A stretch of 64,000 bases of DNA, taken from positions 159,344,283 through 159,408,282 of the forward strand of contig OZ038381.1 of NCBI GenBank assembly GCA_964036045.1. The letters run 5' to 3'. The notes under the pieces were generated by a model. The model was not told the DNA's origin. It saw only the letters and a list, made by a program, of their open reading frames with translations, and searched no databases. Positions within the stretch are counted from its first letter, which is position 1. Each line of letters opens with the position of its first letter. Below are positions 1-10,160 of this stretch, piece by piece. This DNA is from Eutreptiella sp. 'Long Island Sound 2002' (lineage: Eukaryota; Euglenozoa; Euglenophyceae; Eutreptiales; Eutreptiaceae). Both the position numbers and the translations under genes were made by a program.

Positions 1-236
1 GATGTGAGTCAGGGGCTGCTGGGCATCGCCACGTCGGACCTGGCGGACATGGCTGGCACGCCGCTGTCACGGCTGCGACCCGCGGAGTATTTTACGGCTG
101 CCGAAAAGGGGGCGGTCGATGGGTCGGCAAAGGGCTGCCGTTCAACGTGACGGAGCACCCGGACGCCAAGAGCCCCCTGGCAAAGCAGATGGAGGTGCGC
201 CTCATCGAAGATTGCCAGTGCTATGCTGAGCAGCAG
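1..236 (+). CDS. unidentified gene, partial exon cut by the window start
   Basis: Coding-like, GC-rich sequence running up to a GT donor at 237 (CAGCAG followed by gtgctc). Two frames look protein-like. Frame 1 reads well from 1 to about 120 (contains SDLADMAGTPLSRLRPAEYF) and then meets a TGA at 148-150. Frame 3 is open throughout and reads convincingly from about 129 (KGLPFNVTEHPDAKSP, then MEVRLIEDCQCYAEQQ) into the donor. Either a frameshift (sequencing error or mutation) lies near 105-130, or only one frame is real. The frame-3 reading continues in phase into the next exon at 336. I do not recognise the family and infer no function. Confidence 0.4.
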
Positions 237-238
237 GT

Positions 239-239
<1 letters not shown>

Positions 240-316
<77 letters not shown>

Positions 317-327
317 CCTCTCTCTCT
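240..327. repeat. (CT)n microsatellite inside an intron
   Basis: An almost perfect CT dinucleotide run of more than 35 copies occupies nearly the whole putative intron 237-335. It doubles as an extended polypyrimidine tract directly before the acceptor at 335. Translated across, it gives an artificial poly Ser-Leu peptide, which should not be read as protein. Confidence 0.9.
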
Positions 328-335
328 GTCCACAG

Positions 336-392
336 CGCCAGCGAAGTGTGGCATCGGGATCGCTGCTGGAAGCCCCCCTCGACCCCCCTCAG
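336..392 (+). CDS. unidentified gene, short 19-codon exon
   Basis: A pyrimidine-rich tract ends in gtccacag, followed by 57 nt open in the same phase as the preceding exon (RQRSVASGSLLEAPLDPPQ) and then a gtattt donor at 393. Splicing 236 to 336 removes exactly the CT microsatellite. It gives a continuous frame, which supports a small exon. No downstream exon could be assigned with confidence between 393 and 906. That stretch holds C-rich tracts and open but uninformative sequence. Confidence 0.35.
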
Positions 393-906
393 GTATTTGC
401 TTGCGGGGCTGTATGGCTCATTCCCGCTACAGACTGGTTACTGCTGACTGTGAAAGCGGTTGGGGGACGGTTACTGGCGGTTGGGAATGCGGTTGGGGCT
501 GGTGTTGGGGCATGGGCATGCCCTTGGGGTAGAGTCAGGGCCGAAGTCTTGCCCCCCCCTCCAAAAAAGAAAAAAGCGATTCCATGCTTCCCTCACCCCC
601 CCGCCCCTCCCGCAAGCACGCCACTGAACGGGGGTCGGTCTCGCCGGGGTATTCAGGTATTTGGGCCACTGATGGGGACAACCCGGATCCCCCATCCCAC
701 ACCCCCCGACGGGAGCGTGAAGTGGCAGGCTCAGGTGCGTTACCCATTTCCAAAGGGCCCTGGTCAGGAGACACTGTACCAGCCACCGGATGTGAGGCAA
801 CAGCTGCACACCAGAATGTCTGCCCACGGGCCCTAGTCAGAGCAGGGCCCAAGGGAAAGCAACACAGCTCGCGCCACATGCACAGCGGGCAACCGAATCG
901 GGTCTG

Positions 907-1117
907 TAGTGGAACCTAGCAAAATTTTTTTTCGAAAAAATATTTTTTTTCTAGGTAACAGTTTACTAGGTTCACTAGTTTTTATGAGGTATTGGGAACC
1001 TAGTAAAAAAAACCTTTTTTTTTACTAGGTTTCGGAACCTAGTAAAAAAAAAGCTTTTGTTTTTACTAGGTTTCAGAACCTAGTGAAAAAAAAGTTTTTT
1101 ATTTAATAGTTTACTAG
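907..1117. repeat. AT-rich tandem hairpins built on AACCTAGTAAAA
   Basis: Repeated pairs of AACCTAGTAAAAAAAA and TTTTTTTTACTAGGTT form three or four adjacent near-perfect inverted repeats with very short loops (for example 998-1042 and 1042-1077). The block runs directly into the first satellite unit at 1118 and shares the bases CTAG/GTAG at the junction. It contrasts sharply in composition with the GC-rich neighbours. It could be a foldback or MITE-like remnant. I see no coding potential. Confidence 0.7.
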
Positions 1118-1374
1118 GTAGCCACCTTGCCCACTTGTGGGCCACTTCTGATTCTGCCCCCCGCTCTGAAGCGGTGGGGACCCCCCAGCCGGCAGGGGTT
1201 ATGTAGCCACCTTGCCCACTTGTGGGCCACATCTGATTCTGCCCCCTGCTCTGAAGCAATGGGGACCCCCCAGGCGGCAGGGGTTATGTAGCCACCTTGC
1301 CCACTTGTGGGCGACTTCTGATTCTGCCCCCCGCTCTGAAGCGATGAGGACCCCCCAGGCGGCAGGGGTTACGT
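1118..1374. repeat. 85-bp satellite, type A, three units
   Basis: Three direct units starting at 1118, 1203 and 1288. Each begins GTAGCCACCTTGCCCACTTG and ends in GGCGGCAGGGGTTATG or a close variant. Each unit carries the inverted repeats GCCCAC/GTGGGC and CCGCT/AGCGG. The third unit is broken after GGTTACGT at 1374 by an inserted element and the array resumes at 1876-1882. Confidence 0.95.
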
Positions 1375-1876
1375 CAAGGTTTTTCATTGAAACGTGGTAC
1401 GTTAAATCACGTTTTACCACGTTTTGAGCCGACTTGCCAAATCACGTTAAACCACGTTACATCACGTTAAATCACTTTTCATTCTGCCCCAACCAGGGGG
1501 GGCGGCCATGTTTTTCAATGGGGATGTGGAGCAGCGCTTCACTAAGGACTGATGTATTTAGGTTGTTTCTCGCATCCAATATCTCATCTGTACTGTTCCT
1601 GTAGCATTCAAATGTGTGAAGAAATTTTGGTGGACTGAAAATTGTCTCCTACAAACCTGTCCAGTGCATCGCCCTGTGTTATATGCTCCCAAGGACAGGG
1701 CTCATGAATGAGATTGGTGTACATGGGTTTACCATGTCCAGAATCCACATAGCAGCATGGAATTGCAACCCAGAAATCACGTTAAAAATCACGTTAAATC
1801 ACGTTAAATCACGTTAAATCACGTTAAATCACGTTTCATCCGGGGCAGCCCAATCACGTTTCTATGAAAAACCGTG
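1375..1876. mobile_element. ~500-bp hAT-like MITE inserted in the satellite
   Basis: The element starts CAAGGTTTTTCATTGAAACG at 1375. Its right end (1855-1876) is the reverse complement of this with about two mismatches over 22 bp. It is flanked on both sides by GTTACGT (1368-1374 and 1877-1883), or GGTTACGT if a shared G is counted, giving a 7-8 bp target-site duplication. Removing the element and one duplicate restores an intact 85-bp satellite unit. Starting with CA-GG and making an approximately 8-bp duplication is typical of hAT superfamily elements. Inside both ends, the decamer ATCACGTTAA is repeated (about 1437-1475 and 1776-1840). No transposase is encoded, so it must be non-autonomous. 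Confidence 0.75.
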
Positions 1877-1881
1877 GTTAC

Positions 1882-2473
1882 GTAGCCACCTTGCCCACTT
1901 GTGGGCCACATCTGATTCTGCCCCCCGCTCTGAAGCGGTGGGGACCCCCAAGGCGGCAGGGGTGATGTAGCCACCTTGCCCACTTGTGGGCCACATCCGA
2001 TTCTGCCCCCCGCTCTGAAGCGGTGGGGACCCCCCAGGCGGCAGGGGTTATGTAGCCACCTTGCCCACTTGTGGGCGACTTCTGATTCTGCCCCCCGCTC
2101 TGAAGCGCTGGGGACCCCCCAGGCGGCAGGGGTGATGTAGCCACTGTGCCCATTTCTGGGCCACTTCTGATTCTGCCCCCCGCTCTGAAGCGGTGGGGAC
2201 CCCCTAGGCGGCATGGGTTATGTAGCCACCTTGCCCACTTGTGGGCCACTTCTGATACTGCCCCCCGCTCTGAAGCGGTGGGAACCTCCCAGGCGGCAGG
2301 GGTTATGTGGCCACCTTGCCCACTTGTGGGCCACTTCTGATTCTGCCCCCCGCTCTGAAGCGGTGGGCACCCCCAGGCGGCAAGAGTTTTATAGCCACTG
2401 TGCCCACTTGTGGGCCACATCTGATTCTGCCCCCTGCTCTGAAGCAGTGGGGACCCCCCAGGCGGCAGGGGTT
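1882..2473. repeat. 85-bp satellite, type A, about seven units
   Basis: Seven direct type A units continue the 1118 array after the inserted element. They are a few percent diverged from each other (for example CACTTGTGGGCGAC and CATTTCTGGGCC variants). The array ends abruptly at a G-run around 2478. Confidence 0.95.
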
Positions 2474-3181
2474 ACTGTGCTGGGGGGGGGTATGATCGGG
2501 GGAGAGGGGTGCAGAATTAAATACGTCATGTGGATGGATGGTCTGGTTCCAATCTGTGTTGTGTGCTTGGCTGCTGTGAATACCGCTGCGATCAACACAG
2601 GGTTCTATCCTTCAGGGCACTTCAGGCTGCCTACCACATGTAGTTACTAGTCAATAGTGAGCGCAGTGTCAACTGACACTGTGTTCTCTGTAGGTCGCTG
2701 TTCGGCAAAGGCAGCTGCAGCCCAGTACCTGGATGACGACGTCCACATTCTGTTGCACATCTTTTTCCAGACCGAAACCTTTTGGTTGGCAATCTGTTTT
2801 CTGCGAACTGCCTGACAATGTTTCAAGAAAAATATTTGGGGGGCCACAGCAAAAAATACCCAAAAGGAATGGCAAAAAGATAAAGAGCAAGGCCCGGGGA
2901 CTCCTAATTGGGGAGTTACGACCAGGGTCAGCGGCTGGGAGCAATCAATAATTTGGATGCCACTAGCAGTGCGGGGAACTATGTGGACCTGAGCAAACTA
3001 GACCCTCATCACACCTTTTCCTCAAGTGGTGTAAGGAGAGCCGACCTTAGGCCTTGCCCTTCACCATGGAAAAGTGTGGCGCAATTTTTCCCATCGATTG
3101 TGGCGGAATTTTTCCCCGGCGGAATTTTTCTGGGCAAAAATTTTCCCGTACTAAATCCCCCCCCCCCCCCCCCTGTAATGA
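2474..3181. other. no gene recognised; one basic open frame
   Basis: A frame is open from about 2694 (just after a possible acceptor, ttctctgtag) to the TAA at 2951. It ends in a basic stretch (QQKIPKRNGKKIKSKARG). Nothing else supports it, and a competing frame reads SAKAAAAQYLDDDVHILLHI over 2703-2762. A poly-C tract closes the region at 3158-3172. I do not assign a gene. Confidence 0.3.
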
Positions 3182-3562
3182 CATGTGCAAGAGTTCGCAG
3201 CCGGCTTCAATCCTTGTGCGTATCTAGGTTGTCACGAATATTCGTCACATATGTATTGCACATGATCGTCACGTGTGTAGTGTGTGAGAATGTGGAGGCC
3301 ATGTTGGCGGCCAGAAACACGGTCGGTGACCCGTGGTGACAGCAGCCACAGTGTTCATAGACCCGTACGGTGCTCGGGCACCTGATCACTGTTGGGGGTG
3401 TGCGGCTAGTGATCCAGGGGAATTGGCTCATGTTCTTTGGCCCATGCAAGAGTTTGCAGTCGGCTCCAATGCTTGTGCGCATCTATTTTTTCACGCATAT
3501 TCGTCACATGTGTATTACACATGATTGTTACGTGTGTGGTGTATGAGAGTGTGGAGGCCATG
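3182..3562. repeat. diverged direct repeat of ~120 bp, two copies
   Basis: 3182-3303 and 3443-3562 are homologous (CATG..CAAGAGTT.GCAG at the start, GTGGAGGCCATG at the end), offset by about 260 bp and roughly 80 percent identical by eye. Both carry CACATG/CACGTG palindromic words. The 140 bp between them is unrelated. It looks like an old tandem duplication upstream of the acyl-CoA synthetase gene. Confidence 0.75.
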
Positions 3563-3790
3563 CGAGGGAAGCGAAAGATGGGGACGAGGATGAAGAACCC
3601 TTAGTCTTCAATTTCGCAATGTGACACGTGCACATAATGCACGACCATCTCTATGTGTAGCTTGCTTGACTGCATTTCTATGGACAATGTTTTTCTTCGT
3701 GCTTGCCTGCTTGGACCTCAACCCCCTCCGAGAGAAAGAGAGTCGCGTTCAATGTCGGAGAGACCAATTGTTTTCAAACCAGGTGTACAG

Positions 3791-4064
3791 AAAAAACAAG
3801 TGCCACGGATGGCGACCGGTCATCGCATGGGAGAAGCGGGGTAAGCTTGATGTGCCCACGAAGGAGGACATGCAGTGGCGGACCTACGGAGAGGTGGACG
3901 TAGATGTGCGTTGCATGTCTCAAGTGTTATTGGAGTGCGGCCTCAAAAAGGGTGGATTCTTCGCGATCTTTGATGAGACGCGGCCCGAGTGGTCGGTGTG
4001 CTCGCACGCGGCGTTTCGCCAGGGCATCACCGTCGTCACTTGCTACGCCACATTAGGGGCCGAG
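3791..4064 (+). CDS. LACS: LACS exon a (N-terminal AMP-binding region)
   Basis: Acceptor gtgtacag at 3783-3790, donor gtgtgt at 4065, phase 0 at the 3' end. It encodes WRTYGEV, then CGLKKGGFFAIFDETRPEW and ITVVTCYATLGAE, matching the family pattern (Y-EV, then N/E-RPEW, then VPLYDTLG). No initiating Met fits the family alignment, so an upstream exon is expected. None was recognisable in 2474-3790. Confidence 0.85.
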
Positions 4065-7000
4065 GTGTGTGTTGTGTTGGTGTTGAAACGGTCCAATGGG
4101 ACCGTTGTGGCCTCGGACACCTCGATCTGGACAGAGAATCCCAACCCCGCTCCCCAGCACCCTGGTTCTGGCCGTTGCTTGCGGACGTAAGAGACAGCAC
4201 GCTTCGCCCTGCGTGGCCGACTGAGTGGGAGTGGTTTGGTGACCAGCGTCATTGCTCACCTCCAATGAGGAATGCCAGCGACTCTGAACATGGGACGTCC
4301 ATTTGTGTGGATGCGTACCTAGCTCACATGGCAGCGGAGGAGGGAGGGCGGGGAGAGGGCAGTACAACTAGAGTCTGCTGGCTGGCCCATGGGCTGATAG
4401 TAAGGCCAGGCGCTGCTTCAGGATTCCGCACGTTGCCTTTTCCTGTGCTGCTTTGCCAATATGGTTCACTACCACCCTACCTTCCTACCCCGCCCCATCT
4501 GCTTTCGGGTACCCCGATTATTGGTGGCTCAGTGATCACAACCGCCGATATCAAAATCCCAAATTCGAACCGGATGAGTTGGCACAGAAAAGGGAGGGAG
4601 GACGGGGGCCTAAAGAAGACACCCTTGTGCCACGGCTGGGCGTAACGCTCTGCAGGTGCTGCAGGAAACCCTGCAGGAGACGAACGCGGAGGTCCTGCTG
4701 ACATCCACTGGCAAAATGCAGGTCATCTTGGGTCTTGTAGAGCACTGCCCCAAGCTCCACACCATCATCTACACCGACCAGGAAGTGGGCAGCCCCACCC
4801 CCGAGCCTACGTGGCTGGCGAACGTCGACGCCGTGAGGGCAAAATTGACGAAATTCGGCCGCACACTCGTGGTCAACAAATACTCGGATCTGCTCGCGGA
4901 CGCACAGGTACAATGGGTGTCTGCATTCGTCAGGGGCGTTCGCACGTTCAAGGAGGAGACGAGCCTTCCTTTCCTCAGTTGCTGTTCTCTCATTCCCCAC
5001 CACCTACTGGCGTCCTCGCACATGGTGGATGGACTGCGATATCCACACGCTGCGAATCCTGCCCAATCCGCTATAAACCGCACCTTCACCAGAAGCACAA
5101 CATAAATCTTGGACCAGGAACGAAAAACCCGAATCACGTTGACCGCAACACACACTTAGCCCCCACCCATTCCCGACACGGCCTTCCCAGTTTCCATCCA
5201 TTGCTCCCCAAACCATACCCATAATGCCCAGCACTCTGCCGTTCCTCTTCTCAGTAAAGGACTGCTTTGGAAGGGAGAGGGGGATGTGCCTGCAGGGGTT
5301 AGACCAGGGCGGGGGCTTCAGAATTTCTCTTCTAAGGTTTGCCTGGGAGGGGACGGGGTCCCAAGGAGGGTTGAGCGAGAGGTTTATTGAATAGAATTTA
5401 CGCCGCACATACGAGCATGAGAAGCCAGGCAATGCACTCCGACAATCTGGACCAGGGGCATCATGAGGCTTTCAAACATAGTTGTACCTCAGTCCTTGCG
5501 CACTCAGACCGGACAGTGTATGTGTGTGCGAAGGAGAGCTGTTTAGGTCCAAACCACTCCCGTGCGTAGGATGGATTCTCGGGAGAGTTTAAGTCACCCT
5601 TTGCCCTGAGCCCCTCCTTAATATGATCGTGGTGTTGCGGGAAAAAGACACACATGAGCCCCTGTGACCGCTTTGTGCTGTTGCTGCATTGATGTCGAGG
5701 AAGAGGCATTGCCTGGGCCTTCTTCACCTGGTTGTGGCCCTCATTTACGAAATCCTTCAGCTTCGTTGCTGGGCGTGATCACACCTTCTGGTGCTACTGA
5801 GTTGCCAGGAAAAAGCAATTTGAGGCGCATAGTTGCTGTGGTGAGAACAGTCTCAATCCAGACAACCATGAGCGCTTTCGGGTACATCAGTGTCTCAAGC
5901 TCATCAGGGTCATCTTCAGCAGCACCAGCAAGGGTTTGATTGACGTTGATGACATGTCATGTGACACGGCAGCTGATCAACGTGATTATGTTTCTCTTGT
6001 GGCTGCCCTGTCCTGCGCTGCAAGTGTTCCAGGGACCCACACCCGCGCACCATTCTAAAGCGTGTCTGCCCGAGCTTTGGTGTACACAGCATCAGAAAAT
6101 ACCAGTACGTTTGGACGGCATGTGACGCACATTTTTGGACTGGCCTGCTCAATGAGCCAAAGAATTTTATTGAGGATCGACGTGGGAAAATGTTTCACTT
6201 GGGCACAATGGAGGAAAACGTTGGAAACGTGCAGAAATGTGTTGATTTTTTTTTGGCATCGGCCACCCCCACATCGTTATCACTTCCTGCAGATTTTGCT
6301 TCTGCAATTTTGGTTGAAAGTTGTTTCCACTTCCCCCCACTTTTTTGGTCCCCTTTTCAGCCTTTTTCCCCCACCGTTTTTTACCCTTTTGACACTGGCC
6401 GGTGATTTCGGTGTTAGATCTTTAAGATGTCTGCCATACCTGCCCCTGGCCCCTCGCTTCCCCCCACGCAGCGGTGCACATCTGCAATCCTGTGATGCAA
6501 TTGCATGCGATTTTCCAACAGTCCCGAATCGCCGGCCAGTACGATGCCCTCCCGGCCGTGCACGTGGACCCTGACGACACGGCCCTGATCATGTACAATT
6601 CGGGGACCGTAGAGCGGTCGAAGGGGGTGCAGTTGTCGCACCGCAACATTCTCGCCTCCGTGGCGGCGTTTCTGGACTGCATCCCTTTCCTGGGCGAGGA
6701 CGAGGGGCATCGGCTCACGTACGCCGCTTTCCTGCCCATGGCCCACGTGTTCGAATTCGTGTGCCAGCAATGCTTCATGTCGCTCGGCTGTGGCATCGGG
6801 TACGGCCATCCCTGGCACTTGACGGACCAGACGTGCCGACCCCACGGAGATCTCAAGGCCATCAGGCCCGCGATTATGGTCGGCGTGCCGCGCATCTTCG
6901 ACACCATCCGAAAGGGCGTTCTGCAGTCGATCGAGGGTAAAGGGGCGCTGGCCGCCCGGGCATTTGACTGGGCAGTTCGGACGAAGAAGAAGCCCCTGAG

Positions 7001-9012
7001 GTCCCGCTGTTGTGTTCGCAGAGTGCGCGTGTCTTCTGCCTTCGCCGAGGTTGCTGTTTTCATCATGAAACTGTTGTCGTTGCCCCACCGCCCATAATCT
7101 ACTGCACCGCCTACGATCTACCGCTGCTCTGAAGGGAGGCCAATCCGCGCGGCTCATCGATCGGTGGCTCTTCAACAACTTCAAAGAGATGTTGGGTGGG
7201 GAGCTGCAGCTCCTGGTCGCGGGGGGCGCGCCGCTGACGCCCTCGACGCAAGAGTTCATGGAGCTGGTGTTCTGCACGCGCGTCATCCAGGGCTACGGTA
7301 TGACCGAGACGGCGGCGGCTGGGACCTGCCAGTGGGCCTGGCGCCCCCGGTCCCATGGCGTCGTAGGCGCTCCTGCGCCGTGTTGCGAGATCCGGTTGGA
7401 GCCCGTGCCGGAGATGGGCTACACCCTCGAGAAGGGTCAAGGCGAGATCTGTTTCCGTGGGGCCAATGTGATGCAGGGCTACTTCAAGCGCCCAGACCTC
7501 AATGCAGAGTGCTTCTCGCCTGACGGCTTCCTCCGCAGCGGAGATATCGGCCAATGGGACGAGAATGGGGAGCTCCAGATCTTGGATCGCAAGAAGAACC
7601 TGATCAAACTCGCGGCTGGTGAGTACGTGGCCACCGAGGCCATTGAGATGCGTTGCCAGCCCTCGAGCTTTGCAGTGCCTTCCGGGTATGGGCCGAGAGC
7701 TTGTGCCCATGCTGTACATGCGTTGTTCCTGCAGTGCACATGACGTGCCCACGCCATGGCTGTACGTGTGGTGTGCCCAGGTGACGATTCAAGGTGACCC
7801 CAAGTTGGGGTGGACACACTTTTCTTTACCTAAATCGGCCGCATTATTACTGTTTGTCCTTGGTGATTTTCATCTTTTCCCAATGGGCAAACCACTGTTG
7901 ATGTGCATGGGTGTGTTGAAAATCCAAATCCTCATTCTGAGGGGTGGGAACCACCTGTGTTGAAAATCCAAATCCTCATTCTGAGGGGTGGGAACCACCA
8001 AAAGTGGGGTTTTTGGGTGGACTAGGTGCCCTTGGTATCGGAGTTTGCGCCACGCACCCTGAGATACGGCCCATTCTTTGGTTTTGGGGCTGTGCGGCCA
8101 AAACTGGGGGATTCTGGGCCATTTGGACCCTCTTGTGGTCATTTCTCGGACATGTGGTGCCGTTAGAGGGTGAAATATCCTTCGACACGGCCAAGGCAAG
8201 CCGGTCGCAGCATATGACGTTCTCTTAGCCTGGCCGTTTTGAGGGGTTTGTGGGGCTGTTTTGGAGGGAAAAAGCCTGTTTTGTGCCAAAACCGAACTAA
8301 TTCTGCGGGGTCCCTAACGAACTTGGCAATTACGCCCTGGACCGCCAGAATCTGAATGAGGCAACAAATGACAGCATTTTTGATCTAATGTTTAGGTTAT
8401 ATTCTGCTTTCTAGAGGGGTTGTGCAGGCGGGAGAATGGGTCGTGGGTTCGATCCTGGCCGCAGACTTTTTGCACCTTGGCAGAATCATGTGATTTTTGA
8501 GCTCAATGGCTGAACATTTGTGTCCCCGAACTGTGGCGGTGGTGGTGGGTGGTGGTGGGTGGTGGAACCAGGGCCCAAGTGTGCAGTCACATTTTGCTCA
8601 CCCAAACTTAGACCCCGAGCATGCGACTCTGTCGTCTCACCATGTACCGACCATTGATCCTCTGTTCAGGATCTTTTGCACGGCAGAGCCGACAGAAGAT
8701 TTTGTGGTAGTGATAATGCAGGCAAACAAGCCGCAGCTGCTGAAGTGGGCGGCCCAGAATGATAAAACTGACCTGGATTTCGGGACTCTCCTGAAGGACA
8801 GCGACCTGCACCGCGCGATTCTGGCAGATTTCGACCGCCTCCAGGCGGAAGCCAATGCGCCCAAACAGGAGTTCGTGAAACGTGTGCGCGTGGTCGCGGA
8901 CGAGTGGACCCCTGGGAACGGGCTGCTGACCACGTCCATGAAAATCAACCGTAAGGGCTGCCGCGACCACTATCGATGCCTGATCGATGAGATGTATGCC
9001 AGTGAAATCTGA
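3791..9012 (+). CDS. LACS: long-chain acyl-CoA synthetase (AMP-forming), split gene
   Basis: Activates long-chain fatty acids to acyl-AMP and then acyl-CoA, the entry step for lipid synthesis or beta-oxidation. Five exons were found: 3791-4064, 4656-4907, 6522-7022, 7135-about 7650 and 8670-9012. They encode roughly 625 residues; plant and animal ACSL proteins are usually 650-720. Family hallmarks appear in order: PEW...VVTCYATLG, the ATP/AMP loop (as YNSGTVERSKGV), LPMAHVFE, VGVPRIFD, GGAPLTPSTQEF, QGYGMTET, RSGDIGQWDENG, DRKKNLIKLAAGEY and a C-terminal NGLLTTSMKINRK. The N-terminal exon(s) and the roughly 15 residues between EAIE and IFCTAEPTEDF were not located. The ATP-loop deviates from consensus. 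Intron 4908-6521 (1.6 kb) holds nothing recognisable. The family call is secure; activity is an inference. Confidence 0.88.
4656..4907 (+). CDS. LACS: LACS exon b
   Basis: Exactly 84 codons between acceptor ctctgcag (4648-4655) and donor gtacaa (4908), phase 0 at both ends. It joins TLGAE to VLQETLQETNAEVLLTS, which is the expected segment following the TLG motif. It ends KYSDLLADAQ. Confidence 0.85.
6522..7022 (+). CDS. LACS: LACS exon c with the ATP/AMP-binding loop
   Basis: Starts after ttttccaacag (6521) in phase with exon b. It contains DDTALIMYNSGTVERSKGVQ, LSHRNILASV, YAAFLPMAHVFE and MVGVPRIFDTIRKGV. The usual loop is Y-TSGTTG-x-PKGV; here it is Y-NSGTVE-R-SKGV, retaining S, G, T and the lysine but losing the second Thr-Gly and the Pro. 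The 3' end is uncertain: a gtgcgc donor at 7023 keeps phase 0 to the next exon, and a gtcccg at 7001 is the alternative. Confidence 0.82.
7135..7650 (+). CDS. LACS: LACS exon d, fatty-acyl signature
   Basis: Begins after ctctgaag at 7127-7134. It encodes LFNNFKEMLGGELQLLVAGG, APLTPSTQEFMELVF, VIQGYGMTETAAAGTCQW and GEICFRGANVMQGYFKRP. It continues into the long-chain acyl-CoA synthetase signature GFLRSGDIGQWDENGELQI followed by LDRKKNLIKLAAGEYVATEA. Coding similarity stops near 7650, and the exact donor is unclear. A strong gtgagt at 7619 lies inside the conserved AGEYV and is probably not used. Confidence 0.82.
7913..8000. repeat. 44-bp tandem duplication in a LACS intron
   Basis: GTGTTGAAAATCCAAATCCT and the following 24 bp occur twice back to back (7913-7956, 7957-8000), identical over the full unit. 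It is a recent local duplication. Confidence 0.9.
8670..9012 (+). CDS. LACS: LACS terminal exon
   Basis: Acceptor ctgttcag at 8662-8669, stop TGA at 9010-9012. It encodes IFCTAEPTEDFVVVIMQANK, PQLLKWAAQNDKTDLDF, FVKRVRVVADEWTPGNG and LLTTSMKINRKGCRDHYRCL, ending IDEMYASEI. This matches the family C-terminal domain, including the NGLLT..K motif that carries the adenylation lysine. A short exon encoding about 15 residues should precede it somewhere in 7651-8669, but I could not find it. Confidence 0.85.
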
Positions 9013-9228
9013 CCGCGAGGGGAGCCTGCAGGGGTGCAGGCGACTGCCTGACTGGGTGCCCGGCTGGCGCTGTGGCGCTTACGCTCACCGCAATTGGATA
9101 CCACATTGCCCTCTGCACCTTTGTGCCCCTGCCTCGGGAAGAGGCTTGTGCTACCGTGCCTGCCATGCGCCGTGAGTATTGGCTTAAAATGCTTTGCAGG
9201 CGTTCTTCAGTGTACATGTCCTTCCCTC

Positions 9229-9370
9229 GCTCACTCCCCCCCTCTCTCACTCACTCACTGAGTCCATTCGTCCCTCTCCTCCCCAAACTCGCTCCCCCCC
9301 CCCCTCCCTCTCTCTGTCTCTCTTTGTCTCTTTCTTTCCCATCCCCCCTCTCTCTCAGTCTCTGTTCCCC
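9229..9370. repeat. CT-rich low-complexity tract downstream of LACS
   Basis: Interrupted runs of CT, CTCACT and C within the presumed 3' flank of the acyl-CoA synthetase gene. No coding evidence. Confidence 0.8.
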
Positions 9371-10160
9371 ACCCACTGGGATGAGCTGGCAGTTGCTGTG
9401 CTGATGCCAATAGAAAGGACATGCCCAAACATTGTTGCATTTGATTGTCGCATAGGCTTTTTGGCGGGCCAATTTCTTCTTTGGGAATCTGTTGGGATCA
9501 GTGATGAGCTGTCCCCAATGTGAAGAACGTGCCCCCCAATGTTCCTCCTTATAATGCAAGATCCTGTCAGTATCACGGCTGCGTTCCAGAGAAACTTGCA
9601 ATACTACGGACGGATTGAGCTATGAATGCCTGTGGCAACGTGATACAAACACTTCCTATACAACCTCCAAACCCCCGTGCCCAGCGAAGGTTTTGGTCCT
9701 GTCTGAAGTGGCATCTTTGAGCTGCCGCTGTAGGCCACGGACCATGCGCCCCCTCCCTGATTTGTAACCTATGCTGCAAGGTGAGTAAATACCAGAAAAG
9801 TGACGCATGTGGCGCATCCATCACCCACAATCCACGTCATAGGAATGTATGTGTCCCTTGCTCTCGCACATACGTATCGATATTTAGATCCACAGTCAGC
9901 CCCCCCCCCCCCCGCCCTCCCCACACACACACGTGGGCTGCAGGGCGCGGTAGGGATGCAAGCTGTGTATATAGTGTTGTTGTCGTGCTGAGAGGGCGGA
10001 ACAGAGGCAATGGGAGCCCAAATTGAACATGCCCAGCCGGGTGTCCCATGTATGTGATGGTGAATGGTGAAATACGTGTTTACAGGTATTTCGGACCTTT
10101 GCGCCCCAACTCATATGGCCTCATTATAATGGATGGCAAGAATTGGGTAGTGAACGACAA
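9371..10160. other. intergenic, nothing recognised
   Basis: No convincing exon. It contains a C15 tract at 9899-9913 followed by a short CA run. GC content falls towards the AT-rich island that begins near 10100. Confidence 0.5.

Noticed and set aside
147-836. 229-codon frame containing a long Ser-Leu repeat
   Set aside because: It reads straight through the CT microsatellite, which is better explained as an intron with GT at 237 and AG at 335.
8430-8475. tRNA gene or tRNA-derived SINE, suggested by GGTTCGATCC
   Set aside because: The T-arm pairs poorly, no A-box is found 30-60 bp upstream, and there is no acceptor stem.
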